NCBI GenBank assembly: GCA_016926065.1
Contig: JAFGPI010000243.1
Span: forward strand, 1 to 36,522
Length of the DNA stretch: 36,522 nt
Direction of reading: 5' to 3'
DNA from: Candidatus Krumholzibacteriota bacterium
GTDB taxonomy: Bacteria > Krumholzibacteriota > Krumholzibacteriia > Krumholzibacteriales > Krumholzibacteriaceae
Shown here: positions 25,831 to 34,067 of the stretch, piece after piece
Layout of the letters: each line of letters begins with the position of its first letter
Numbering within the stretch: the first letter of the stretch is position 1
Notes under the pieces: generated by a model
The model's database searches: none
The model's input: the letters and a program-made list of their open reading frames with translations, nothing else
Told to the model about the DNA's origin: nothing
Program-made: the position numbers and the translations under genes

Positions 25831-26931
25831 ATGAAGCCCCCCGGCCTTTGGCAAAAGTATCTACTTCCGGTTCTGCTTATATCCGGTTCCACCATCGTCA
25901 CCCTGCTGGCGGCCGAATTGGTCCTGCGCCTATCGGCGCCCCTGGCGAATATACCGCAGAGGGAATACGACCCTTACCTGGGATGGCGCGGTAGATCCAA
26001 CCTCCGCTGCTTGTTGAAGGAGCAATCTTTCTCCATCTCCATAGCCCAAAACTCCAGAGGCTTCCGGGACAGGAAACGGTCCCTGCGGGGCGCGCCGGAA
26101 GTGCCCCGCGTGCTGTGCACCGGGGATTCCTTTACCTGGGGATGGGCGGTGGAGCAGGACCTTATCTACACCAGCCTATTGGAGAGGAGGTGTCTCCGGG
26201 AGGGCCGCCGGGTGGAGGTAATCAACGCGGGGGTGGGAGGATACAGCACGGACCAGGTCCTGCTTTATCTTCAAAAGGAAGGATTCCGGTACTCCCCCCA
26301 GGTGGTGATTTATCAAGCGGCCCGGAACGACATACAGGACAACACCCGCAAGAGATGCGAAGGCCTGTACCATAAACCCTACTTCACCCTGGATGATGAG
26401 GGGAAACTCACCCTCCAAGGCTGTCCCATACCCCCTTTTACGCTGGGACAGCAGTTGAGATACCGGTTATCGCGCCACAGCCGCCTGGCCTATTTCCTGA
26501 AGCACCGCCTGCACCTGTCCCTCTGTTCGCTGAGCGGAAAATTGAGGGAAGGAGGGTCTTCTTCCGCTACCCTTCCGGCGATCACGGAAGCGGATTATCC
26601 CTTTCGCCTCTTTTGCTCTCTAATAGTCAAGATGCAGGAAGAATGCGAAGCGCGGGGCGCGAGGCTCTTAGTGCTGATCGATTTTCCGCTCGAAGCGGAG
26701 CGAATGAATCTATGGAGGAGAAAATGCGCCGACGTGGAGACACACTTCGTGGAGGGCTACCTGCGGGATAAAGAAGAGAGTCACGGCAGCCCGGCCTTCC
26801 TCCCCCATGACGGTCACTGGACCGAGAACGCTCACCGCTGGATCGCCGATTACCTCTACGCCAACCTATTCCGCGATTCCATTCGGCCGGCAACCTTCGG
26901 CGCCCCGGATTCAGACGGTCTCGTAAGATAG
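25831..26931 (+). CDS. membrane-anchored SGNH/GDSL hydrolase
   Basis: A 366-residue protein with one N-terminal transmembrane helix or uncleaved signal (YLLPVLLISGSTIVTLLAAEL, about 10-31) and an SGNH hydrolase domain. Block I is GDSFTWGW (nucleophile Ser100), block II NAGVGGYSTDQ, block III ARND (Asn) and the last block HDGHW (Asp327, His329). The spacing in the last block is Asp-x-His rather than Asp-x-x-His, but DGH variants occur in the family. Such proteins are often O-acetyl esterases for surface or wall polysaccharides, though lipase-like activity cannot be excluded. It has its own promoter; AAAGG lies 10 bases before the ATG. The C69 peptidase gene follows 128 bases later on the same strand. 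Confidence 0.85.
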   Translation: MKPPGLWQKYLLPVLLISGSTIVTLLAAELVLRLSAPLANIPQREYDPYLGWRGRSNLRCLLKEQSFSISIAQNSRGFRDRKRSLRGAPEVPRVLCTGDSFTWGWAVEQDLIYTSLLERRCLREGRRVEVINAGVGGYSTDQVLLYLQKEGFRYSPQVVIYQAARNDIQDNTRKRCEGLYHKPYFTLDDEGKLTLQGCPIPPFTLGQQLRYRLSRHSRLAYFLKHRLHLSLCSLSGKLREGGSSSATLPAITEADYPFRLFCSLIVKMQEECEARGARLLVLIDFPLEAERMNLWRRKCADVETHFVEGYLRDKEESHGSPAFLPHDGHWTENAHRWIADYLYANLFRDSIRPATFGAPDSDGLVR

Positions 26932-26976
26932 CGATTTGTCGTGCTCGCGCTCTTGGCGCTCCGGCTAAAAGATCGA

Positions 26977-27006
26977 TTGTCCCCCGGGGGCTTTTTCCTG
27001 TACTAT
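26977..27006 (+). promoter_or_regulatory. candidate promoter of the C69 dipeptidase gene
   Basis: TTGTCC (26977-26982), an 18-base spacer containing the palindrome CCCCCGGGGG, and TACTAT (27001-27006) lie about 54 bases before the ATG at 27060. The match is moderate. Confidence 0.4.
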
Positions 27007-27059
27007 GGTGCGTACCTGTATTCGCTATAGAACTGGCATCCAACCGGAAGGAAAGAGCC

Positions 27060-28646
27060 ATGCACCCTCCATCGAAATCAAAGAGGTCCTTAGCGGCCAA
27101 GATACTTTTCGCCTTCACCGGGGCTCTAGTGGCAGCCCTTCTGTTCGCCGACCTGGCAATCGCCTGCACCGCTTTCATAGCGGGAAAAAAGACCACCGCC
27201 GACGGCTCGATCCTATTCGCCAAAACCGAGGATGATCGCCCTGGGTATGTCGACTACCTGTGGTACATACCGGGAAAGAAGCACCCGGATGAATCAACCA
27301 TCAAGCTGGTGGGCGGGAACGAGATCCCCCAGGTGCCCGAAACCTGGGGATTTTTCTGGGATCAACCGCCGGGCACGGAGTATTCAAACGCGGTGATCAA
27401 CGAATGGGGGCTGGCCCTGGGCAGCGACGCCTGCCCCTCGCGGGAGGACCCGATCGAAGAAGTCGAAAAGCGCGGCGATCTGCTGCAGGGAGGCATCGGG
27501 TGGCGTCTCAGGATAATCTTGGCCGAAAGGTGCAAAACGGCCCGGGAGGCGGTCGAGCTGGCGGCCCAGCTCCTCGATAAGTACGGCTACCGCGCCTCGG
27601 GAAGAACCCTCAATATCGTGGATCAAAAGGAGGCCTGGATCCTGCAAATGGTCAGGGGAAAGCAGTACGTCGCCCGGAGGGTGAAGGATGACGAGGTGGT
27701 GGCCCTGGCCAACACCTACACCATCCGGGAAGTGGATATGCGGGATAGAGATAACTTCGTCTGTTCCAAGAATCTGATTACATACGCCCAAAAACGCGGA
27801 TGGTACGATCCGGAACAGGACGGCAAGTTCGACTTTGCCAAGGCCTACGCCGATCCCCGCAGCCGCACCGACAAGAGAAACACCCGGCGCCACTGGCTCA
27901 TGGCAAAAATGGCGAACCGCCACTTTCCCCTGAGCTGGCAGGAAGCGGACGAGGGTAAGATGCCGGTCTCTTTTAAACCGGACCGGAAATTAACCCTGCG
28001 GGAGGTCATGGCGATCATGAGGAGCCATTTCGAGGGAACCGAACTGGACGAATCGAACGATTACGAGAGATCCCCTCACCGTAACTCCAGCCGTCCCATC
28101 TGCACCTATGCCACGCACCGCACGACCATCATACAGCAAAGGAGCTGGCTCCCCCGGGAGATGGGCACGGTTATCTGGCGGGCCCTCTATGAACCGTGCA
28201 GCAGCGGATTCGTTCCCTGGTATCTCTGCGCCACCGATATACCGGAAGAATTCCGGAATGCTCCCCGGAGCCTTTACCGCGGCGATATGGACCTGCATGA
28301 CTATCACTTCAGCCTTCCGGGACAACCGGAGGAACTGGACCTGAACTCCGCGTCCTGCGTCTTCGGCCTCATGGCGGGCCTGGTAGACGCGGACTACGGG
28401 AACGTAATCGAATACGTGAGGGGACGCTGGCGGGATTTCGAGGATTACCAGTTTAATATGCAGGAAACGGTCGAGAAAACCGCCCAGGAACTATACCGCA
28501 AGGACCAGGAGGCCGCCCGTCTCTATCTGGCCGATTACACCCGTTCCCGGGCTCAAAAATCGCTGGAGATCGCCAGATCTATTCTAGCCGTCCTGCAGCA
28601 CCGGGCGTGGAACGCGGCGCAGGGGGAAAAGCTCATCATCAAGTAA
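27060..28646 (+). CDS. exported C69 family dipeptidase
   Basis: A 528-residue peptidase of the C69 (PepD) family, N-terminal nucleophile hydrolases that cleave dipeptides. A signal peptide (about residues 13-35, AKILFAFTGALVAALLFADLA) is followed by CTAFIAGKKTTADGS. Cys36 is the family nucleophile, and a signal peptidase cut after AIA would expose it directly. Further family blocks are AKTEDDRPG, NEWGLALGSDACPSRE, and GRTLNIVDQKEAWILQM. The length is near the usual 470-560. The expected location is the periplasm or cell surface, so it may work alongside the S9 peptidase lipoprotein in using external peptides; that is inference. GGAAGGAAAGAG before the ATG supports the start. The last quarter is helical with a Glu/Arg-rich segment. 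Confidence 0.92.
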   Translation: MHPPSKSKRSLAAKILFAFTGALVAALLFADLAIACTAFIAGKKTTADGSILFAKTEDDRPGYVDYLWYIPGKKHPDESTIKLVGGNEIPQVPETWGFFWDQPPGTEYSNAVINEWGLALGSDACPSREDPIEEVEKRGDLLQGGIGWRLRIILAERCKTAREAVELAAQLLDKYGYRASGRTLNIVDQKEAWILQMVRGKQYVARRVKDDEVVALANTYTIREVDMRDRDNFVCSKNLITYAQKRGWYDPEQDGKFDFAKAYADPRSRTDKRNTRRHWLMAKMANRHFPLSWQEADEGKMPVSFKPDRKLTLREVMAIMRSHFEGTELDESNDYERSPHRNSSRPICTYATHRTTIIQQRSWLPREMGTVIWRALYEPCSSGFVPWYLCATDIPEEFRNAPRSLYRGDMDLHDYHFSLPGQPEELDLNSASCVFGLMAGLVDADYGNVIEYVRGRWRDFEDYQFNMQETVEKTAQELYRKDQEAARLYLADYTRSRAQKSLEIARSILAVLQHRAWNAAQGEKLIIK

Positions 28647-28694
28647 CCCGGGAGCGGCTATCGCTAAAACTTGAAAATCGCGCCGCCTCTTACC

Positions 28695-28821
28695 GCGTGT
28701 GCGACGCCCCCTATCGCGTGAATGCCGAACTGCATAGCCTGATGGCCGCCTCCCACAGCGTGAATACCATGCTCCACAGCTTGATGGCAGTCTCCCTATC
28801 GCGCGAATGCCTGTTTTGCTC
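28695..28821 (+). repeat. degenerate 21-bp tandem repeat (about six units)
   Basis: Units begin at 28695, 28716, 28737, 28758, 28779 and 28801, each starting GCGTGAATG or a close variant (GCCTGATGG, GCTTGATGG, GCGCGAATG) and most ending in CTCCACA, CCCACA or CCTATC. Alternate units are more alike, giving a 42-bp higher-order period. In one plus-strand frame the units translate to heptapeptides such as YRVNAEL, HSLMAAS, HSVNTML and HSLMAVS. The repeat fills much of the 248-base gap between the C69 peptidase and DASS transporter genes. Confidence 0.7.
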
Positions 28822-28894
28822 GATTTTACTATTCCATTTGCTTTTCCCTGCCACATAATTATTTTATGAGGGATCTTTAACCGGTGGTCTGGAC

Positions 28895-30262
28895 ATGAAA
28901 TTCGTGATACTTACCGGCGAGAACATTAAAACCCTGATAGTCTTCTTCCTATCCCTGGCGCTGGGATTCGTGGTCAGCCGGCTCCCGCTCCCCGGCCTGG
29001 GTGAGGCCGGAAGAATAACCCTGGGAATATTCACCACGGCCGCCCTACTGTGGGTCCTCGAACCCTTCCCTCTCTATGTCACTTCCTTCGTTATCGTGAT
29101 CCTGGAAGTTATATTCCTCGCCCGGGAGGGAGGCCCGCTGGGGCTATCCGGGAATCAGTACACCATCTTCCTTAATCCCTTTTTCGATTCGGTGGTCGTG
29201 CTTTTTCTCGGCGGCTTCGTGATGGCGCGGGCGGTCAAAAGATACGGATTGGACGAAAGGATATCGCGGGGGATAATGCGCAGGGTGGGAGTAAAACCAT
29301 CGATCGTGCTGCTGGGAATGATGGTGACCACCGCCTTTCTCTCCCTGTGGATATCCAATACGGCCACCACCGCCTTGATGGTGGCGGTAGCCATCCCCAT
29401 CATAAAGCGTTTCCCGGACGGGGAGCCCTTCCGGCACGCGTTGATTCTCGGAATACCGTTCGCCTCCAACATCGGGGGCATCGGCACGCCCATAGGAACC
29501 CCGCCCAACGCCATAGCAATGGGTATCCTGAATCAGATGCACCGGGATATTAATTTTATCGACTGGATGATAAGGGGCATCCCCGTGGTGGTTATTCTCA
29601 CCGCCCTCTGCTGGATTATGCTGTGCCGGATCTTTCCTCCCCGCATCCACAGGATAGAGATGGAGTTGGACGAAGAGGAACCGATGGATAGAAAATCCAA
29701 GTTCATTCTGGTCGTATTCAGCCTCGTCGTTCTTCTCTGGCTGACTTCGCCTTACCACGGAATCCCCGCAGCGGTAGTGGCCCTGATCCCGCTGGTAGTA
29801 TTTTTCGGCCTCAGGCTGCTGGGCGGCGACGACCTGAACGATCTGGGATGGGGTATCCTGTTCATCATCGGGGGCGGTATGAGCCTGGGGATCGCCATGC
29901 GGGAGAGCGGCCTCAGCCAGTGGATCGTGGGATTGATACCTTTCGCGGGGATGAACAAAATCGCCATACTGTTTATCTTCGCGGTGGCAGCCGCCGTGAT
30001 GACCACATTCATATCGAACAGCGCCACCGCCAACCTGCTCCTTCCCATAGTGGTGGGAGTGACGGCCGTCTCTGCTGAAACCAGCGCCGTAGTGGTAGCC
30101 CTCGCCGCCTCCGCGGCCATGATACTCCCCATCAGCACACCCCCCAACGCCATCGCCTACGGTTCCGGATTGATCGATGTTAGAACCATGATGAAGGGAG
30201 GCTCGGTGATCACCTTGATCTCGATCGTTGTCATCGTGCTGTTTATATATCTGCTTTTTTAA
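28895..30262 (+). CDS. DASS/SLC13 family divalent anion:sodium symporter
   Basis: A 455-residue integral membrane transporter with about 11-12 hydrophobic helices. The two inverted halves each carry the SNT-type sodium/substrate motif and a Pro-Pro-Asn loop: SNTATTAL with GTPIGTPPNAIAMG, and SNSATANL with STPPNAIAYGSG. This is the SLC13/DASS signature. Substrates of the family are sulfate, or C4-dicarboxylates, citrate and other divalent anions, moved with sodium; the substrate here cannot be assigned. The ATG at 28895 has GGTGG 7 bases before it. A small zinc-ribbon gene follows after 47 bases and may share the transcript. Confidence 0.9.
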   Translation: MKFVILTGENIKTLIVFFLSLALGFVVSRLPLPGLGEAGRITLGIFTTAALLWVLEPFPLYVTSFVIVILEVIFLAREGGPLGLSGNQYTIFLNPFFDSVVVLFLGGFVMARAVKRYGLDERISRGIMRRVGVKPSIVLLGMMVTTAFLSLWISNTATTALMVAVAIPIIKRFPDGEPFRHALILGIPFASNIGGIGTPIGTPPNAIAMGILNQMHRDINFIDWMIRGIPVVVILTALCWIMLCRIFPPRIHRIEMELDEEEPMDRKSKFILVVFSLVVLLWLTSPYHGIPAAVVALIPLVVFFGLRLLGGDDLNDLGWGILFIIGGGMSLGIAMRESGLSQWIVGLIPFAGMNKIAILFIFAVAAAVMTTFISNSATANLLLPIVVGVTAVSAETSAVVVALAASAAMILPISTPPNAIAYGSGLIDVRTMMKGGSVITLISIVVIVLFIYLLF

Positions 30263-30309
30263 CACCGGGCGCCACCGCCGGCGCGGCCGGATAAATAAGG
30301 AGGCTGGAT

Positions 30310-30684
30310 TTGGCCCATAAGCATTGTAAGGAAACGGCACGGCTGGAGCATTGCGAACACTGCGGCTCCACCGAAATGAAAAACAACATGTATTTCTGCA
30401 AGGGTGAAAATATAAAGGTATATGTCGAATGCGCCAAATGCGGCAGATATGTGACCCGCTACACCCTTTCCGGATACACTTCCAACAAGACCTACGAATC
30501 CCTTCTGCGCAAGTTCCGTTTCTTAAGCATTAACAGTGGAAAACGGACCAAGCAGACCGTCGAATCGTTCGGGAAGGAAGTGGAACAGGAATTCGGGCAC
30601 GTGCGGGACCTGATAAGGACCCAGGAAGACGAGCGCCGGATCGAGGAGATTATCGAAACCGATTACCGGGAGGGTCTCGACTGA
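30310..30684 (+). CDS. small zinc-ribbon protein of unknown function
   Basis: A 124-residue protein that I do not recognise. It starts at TTG (30310), supported by AAGGAGG 6 bases upstream; no ATG or GTG would keep the cysteine region. Cys15-x2-Cys18 and Cys41-x2-Cys44 look like the two knuckles of a zinc ribbon, with Cys6, His14 and Cys30 as further possible ligands. The strand-rich part (IKVYVECAKCGRYVTRYTL) is followed by a basic helix (LLRKFRF) and an acidic C-terminal helix (EDERRIEEIIETDYREGLD). It may bind nucleic acid or a protein partner; nothing closer can be said. The position 47 bases after the DASS gene suggests co-transcription. Confidence 0.7.
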   Translation: MAHKHCKETARLEHCEHCGSTEMKNNMYFCKGENIKVYVECAKCGRYVTRYTLSGYTSNKTYESLLRKFRFLSINSGKRTKQTVESFGKEVEQEFGHVRDLIRTQEDERRIEEIIETDYREGLD

Positions 30685-30836
30685 GCCGGAAGGCGAGCTT
30701 TATCCTTTGCCCGCAGTTCGCCCTCCATAGGCGCTTACGGCCCCCTTCCACCCTCCCCGGCTAATCCCGAAACGCATTATCAATAAACAGATTAAGAAAA
30801 ATCCCCGAATTATTAATGAATTTTTATGAAAAGAGG

Positions 30837-30865
30837 TTGACAACACGAACATATAGGACTATTAT
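30837..30865 (+). promoter_or_regulatory. strong sigma70-type promoter of the DUF255 gene
   Basis: A perfect -35 TTGACA (30837-30842), a 17-base spacer and -10 TATTAT (30860-30865). The predicted start is near 30872 and the leader about 124 bases. The -10 lies inside the palindromic operator. Confidence 0.75.
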
Positions 30866-30875
30866 AGTCCTATAT
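30851..30875. promoter_or_regulatory. perfect 25-bp palindromic operator, Rrf2/IscR-like
   Basis: Two 11-bp arms, ATATAGGACTA and TAGTCCTATAT, are exact reverse complements separated by TTA. The site covers the -10 and the expected transcription start, the place of a repressor. Its skeleton (ATA at one end, a GACT-N5-AGTC core, TAT at the other end, 25 bp in all) coincides with the type 1 IscR site of enterobacteria, differing only in the three bases between core and ends on each side. A gene for an Rrf2 protein with IscR-like cysteines lies at 34022-34459. Confidence 0.7.
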
Positions 30876-30995
30876 GAAGGGGTCACGCCCCCTCGTTAAC
30901 CGTCAAGCGGTTTTGAGAGGATAAGTTTCTGTTGTTGGTTCTGATGATTTTTGAGGGGGGGGGCTGATTCGTGGAACGTGAAAGTGGGACCTCGT

Positions 30996-33086
30996 ATGAA
31001 CCGGTTAGCTGGCCAGAACAGCCCCTACCTTCTTCAACACGCCGATAATCCGGTGGAGTGGTATCCCTGGGGAGAGGAAGCCTTCACCCGGGCCCGAAAA
31101 GAGAACAAGCCGATTTTCCTCTCCATCGGATATTCTGCCTGTCACTGGTGCCACGTGATGGAAAAGGAAAGCTTCCGGAACGAACGAATCGCCGGGATCC
31201 TAAATGAACATTTCATCAGCATAAAGGTGGACCGGGAGGAGCGGCCCGACATCGACGCCCTCTACCTGGATGCGTTGCGCCTGATGGGTATCAGTGGAGG
31301 ATGGCCGCTCTCCGTATTTATCACTCCCGACGCCAAGCCCTTCTACGGGGGGACCTATTTTCCCCCCCGGAGAAAATATGGCAGGCCCGGATTTGAGGAG
31401 CTTTTGCAGACTATTTCCGGTTCCTGGAAAGATAAGCAGGGTGATGTTACCAGGTTTGCTCAACAAATCAGCAACCGCATCGTACCTCTGGAGGCTGACC
31501 GGCAGGTGGATGCTCCCCTGGAGGCGTTAAAAGATATTCTTCCGTCCTACCAGGAGAGTTTCGACCGCCAGTTCGGCGGTTTTGGCCGCGCGCCAAAATT
31601 CCCCCAGCCAGGCAACCTCACTCTGCTTCTTTATTACTGGTATTCCGCCGGCGACCAGCAGGCGCTCTCTATGGTAGAATCAACCCTGGACGCCATGGCC
31701 GCCGGTGGGATATACGATCACCTGGGGGGAGGATTTCACCGCTACGCGACCGATGACCGGTGGCTGGTGCCCCATTTCGAAAAAATGCTCTACGACCAGG
31801 CCCTCATAAGCCAGGTCTATATCCAGGCCTTCCAGATAACGGACAATCCGGATTACGCCCGGGTGGCCCGGGAAACCCTGGATTACGTCCTGCGGGAAAT
31901 GACCGCTCCCGGCGGGGGCTTTTACAGCGCCGAAGACGCCGACAGTGAGGGGAAGGAAGGCATTTTTTACCTCTGGGACGCGGAGCAGATCGATCAACTC
32001 CTGGACGGGCGGGAAGCGGCTATTTTCCGGGAGTACTATAACGTAACCAAAGCTGGTAATTACGAAAATCAAAAAACGATCCTGAACATCACCGGAACTA
32101 TCGCGGATCTGGCCGACCGTCACCGGTTGGATCCGGCCCGCGTCAATGACATTTTATCCCGCTGCCGTCTGCGGCTGCGGGAACAGCGCTCTTCCCGGAT
32201 TCGACCATTCCGGGATGAAAAAATCATCACGGCCTGGAACGGATTGATGATATCCGCCCTGGCCCAGGGGGGAGCCGCTTTGGCGGAAAGCAGGTACACC
32301 CTGGCCGCGGAGCGCGCGGCGCGCTTCGCCTTGACCCGACTGAGGGAAAATAACCGGCTGCTGCGCTTCAGCTACCGGGGAAAAGCCGGCGGCAAGGGAT
32401 TCCTGGATGATTACTCCTTTTTGATCATGGGGCTGCTCGACCTGTACCAGGCGGATTTTGACGCTTCCTGGCTGATAGAAGCCCGACGGCTGGCCGAAGA
32501 TATGCTGGCACTCTTCGCCGACCGGGAAAGGGGAGGTTTTTTCCTGGACGGATCGGACCATGACCGGTTGCTGGCCCGCACCAAGCCCGGTTATGACGGG
32601 GCCCTGCCCAGTGGCAATGCCGTGGCCGCGCTGGCCCTTTATAAACTTCACGGTATGACCCGGGACCGGCGATTCAGGGAAGCGGCGGATGGAGTCATCG
32701 GATACTTTTCCGGATCGATCAAACGCTCCGTTCTATCCTGCAATGCCCTGCTCACGGCCCTGATATACGGCGCGGAGCCAGGCTCCGAAATCATCATCGC
32801 CGGGGAAATCGAAAGGGAAGAGACCCGGGAAATGCTGGGGATCCTGCAATCCAGGTTTCTCCCCCTGTCCTCCGTCTTGCTGCATGAATCCGAAGCAGCG
32901 GGTAAAATCCTGGAAAATGAACTGCCCTTTCTTAAAAATCTATCCTCCCCGGATGGTAAGGCTAAAGCCTATATTTGCTCTGATTTTTCCTGCCAGCGGC
33001 CGGTAGATGACGCGGCGGAATTCGGCCGTCTGGTAGCGGAAGTCGCCAAACCGCGTTTGCGCGGCGGCCTCCGCAGCCCCCATTAG
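30996..33086 (+). CDS. thioredoxin-domain protein, DUF255/YyaL (SPATA20-like) family
   Basis: A 696-residue cytoplasmic protein of the DUF255 family. The N-terminal thioredoxin-like domain (about 1-165) starts [20 protein letters not shown] and has CHWC (Cys49, Cys52) in [10 protein letters not shown] and [10 protein letters not shown]. It is followed by an (alpha/alpha)6-barrel domain like glycoside-processing epimerases (about 190-690), with [14 protein letters not shown] and [10 protein letters not shown]. The family occurs from bacteria to man (spermatogenesis-associated protein 20), and its activity is not established. Start: the frame opens earlier, but family proteins begin at or near this Met, so ATG 30996 is chosen although its ribosome site is weak. 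The promoter carries a perfect palindrome, so redox or iron-sulfur control is plausible. Confidence 0.9.
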   Translation: MNRLAGQNSPYLLQHADNPVEWYPWGEEAFTRARKENKPIFLSIGYSACHWCHVMEKESFRNERIAGILNEHFISIKVDREERPDIDALYLDALRLMGISGGWPLSVFITPDAKPFYGGTYFPPRRKYGRPGFEELLQTISGSWKDKQGDVTRFAQQISNRIVPLEADRQVDAPLEALKDILPSYQESFDRQFGGFGRAPKFPQPGNLTLLLYYWYSAGDQQALSMVESTLDAMAAGGIYDHLGGGFHRYATDDRWLVPHFEKMLYDQALISQVYIQAFQITDNPDYARVARETLDYVLREMTAPGGGFYSAEDADSEGKEGIFYLWDAEQIDQLLDGREAAIFREYYNVTKAGNYENQKTILNITGTIADLADRHRLDPARVNDILSRCRLRLREQRSSRIRPFRDEKIITAWNGLMISALAQGGAALAESRYTLAAERAARFALTRLRENNRLLRFSYRGKAGGKGFLDDYSFLIMGLLDLYQADFDASWLIEARRLAEDMLALFADRERGGFFLDGSDHDRLLARTKPGYDGALPSGNAVAALALYKLHGMTRDRRFREAADGVIGYFSGSIKRSVLSCNALLTALIYGAEPGSEIIIAGEIEREETREMLGILQSRFLPLSSVLLHESEAAGKILENELPFLKNLSSPDGKAKAYICSDFSCQRPVDDAAEFGRLVAEVAKPRLRGGLRSPH

Positions 33087-33128
33087 GGTCATACCGCGCC
33101 CGGAGGTCAGGGGGAGTCAGCGGGTCGA

Positions 33129-33837
33129 TCACCTCACCAGGACGGCTTTCCTCACCGAGATCCCCTTACCGGAGACCAGCCTGATGAAGTAAATTCCCGA
33201 GCCCGCCATCGCTCCTCCCTCCCCCGGTAAAGCCTGACCAGCCCGTCGGCGCTGCCGACCAGCAGGTCGGGCACCCCGTCATTGTCCCCACCCACCACCT
33301 CCGGGGTCGGCCTCTGCCCCACGTTGATAACCACCTTCATTCCCGGGGGACCCGCTTCCAGGGGTGTTCCGCCGTCGAACCGGGGATCGTCTTTTGTGTT
33401 CACGTTCGCGTGGAGTATTATCTCGCCCTCGGCGTCTCCCACCAGGAGATCCTTCCTGCCATCCGGATCCACATCGACCACGCGGGGAAAACTCCCCTTC
33501 AACCTCCCCCCGTCCTCACCAGATCGGCGCCCAGGGATTGGACGTAGAAATAAGCGTTGAAAACCGGGTATCCGGGCGAGCCGGAATTGAGGTAAATCCT
33601 GACCTTTCCCTCCACCACGCCCCCTCCCCCTTCGCCGATGACAAGATCATCCAGCCCGTCCTCGTTCCAGTCCACCAAGGAAGGCACCGAACAACCGGGA
33701 GCTTCTATATCCAAGCCTCCCGCCGGGACTATCTCCTCAATCCCGAATAGGGGCCTCTCCGCTTGGGCCGAGGGAGGGAAGAGTATCAGGGCCGCGGTTA
33801 AAAGCAGCCCCACCCGGGGCGCGTAAGATCTAGTCAT
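33129..33837 (-). pseudogene. broken FG-GAP/VCBS repeat protein with type IX-like secretion tail
   Basis: Three frames carry one protein. The first (ATG 33837, AAAGGA before it) has a signal peptide ending PPSAQA and an FG-GAP repeat (DWNEDGLDDLVIGEG), and stops at 33499 just after a G-rich run. The second resumes directly with SFPRVVDVDPDGRKDLLVGDAEG and a further repeat (DNDGVPDLLVGSADG, RLYRG). The third, from about 33215, reads GSGIYFIRLVSGKGISVRK and stops at 33129; that ending resembles por/type IX secretion sorting tails. One missing base near 33500 would explain the first break. The second joins a repeat to the tail abruptly, so sequence between them was probably deleted. An assembly error at the first break cannot be excluded. 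Confidence 0.75.
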
Positions 33838-33927
33838 ATTATTCCTTTCATTACCCGGCATCCGTCACTTCTCCGGCGGGCGACTAACGCTCCGACCGGA
33901 TGTAAAACACTATTCGATAAGCCCTCA

Positions 33928-34067
33928 GAGTGCCGCCGGGAATCCAGAGGGGCCCCTTACGGGAGGCACTCATCGTTCAGCTCCCGGAGCGTCCCCGGGA
34001 TTCCAGGGCTTGAGCCGTTCTTTAGAGATCCTCATCGTTGACCCCCAGAGCGTCCCCGGGATTCCAG
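33928..34067. repeat. three tandem copies, about 60-bp period, of the end of the Rrf2 gene
   Basis: The 20 bases GAGCGTCCCCGGGATTCCAG occur exactly at 34048-34067 (inside the rrf2 coding end) and at 33987-34006, and a variant (GAGTGCCGCCGGGAATCCAG) lies at 33928-33947. The flank CTCATCGTT is also repeated (33969 and 34031). The intervals are 61 and 59 bases. This is a tandem duplication of the last coding segment, decaying away from the gene. Confidence 0.7.

Larger units (their letters stand above)
30685..30995 (+). other. regulatory intergenic region before the DUF255 gene
   Basis: This 311-base gap has an AT-rich stretch (about 30775-30840), a strong promoter with an overlapping palindrome (listed separately), a short hairpin AACCG/CGGTT (30898-30912) followed by TT, and a run of nine G (30955-30963). 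A possible leader peptide of 7 codons (ATG at 30942, stop ending at 30965) crosses the G-run; GAGAGGAT lies some distance before it. Confidence 0.55.

Noticed and set aside
28607-28858. 83-codon frame through the 21-bp repeat
   Set aside because: It overlaps the end of the C69 gene, has no good start signal, and its regularity is explained by the DNA repeat; kept only as a finding.
29144-30340. 398-codon minus-strand frame
   Set aside because: Antisense to the clearly coding DASS transporter; the His/Gly/Asp-rich translation is a typical shadow product.
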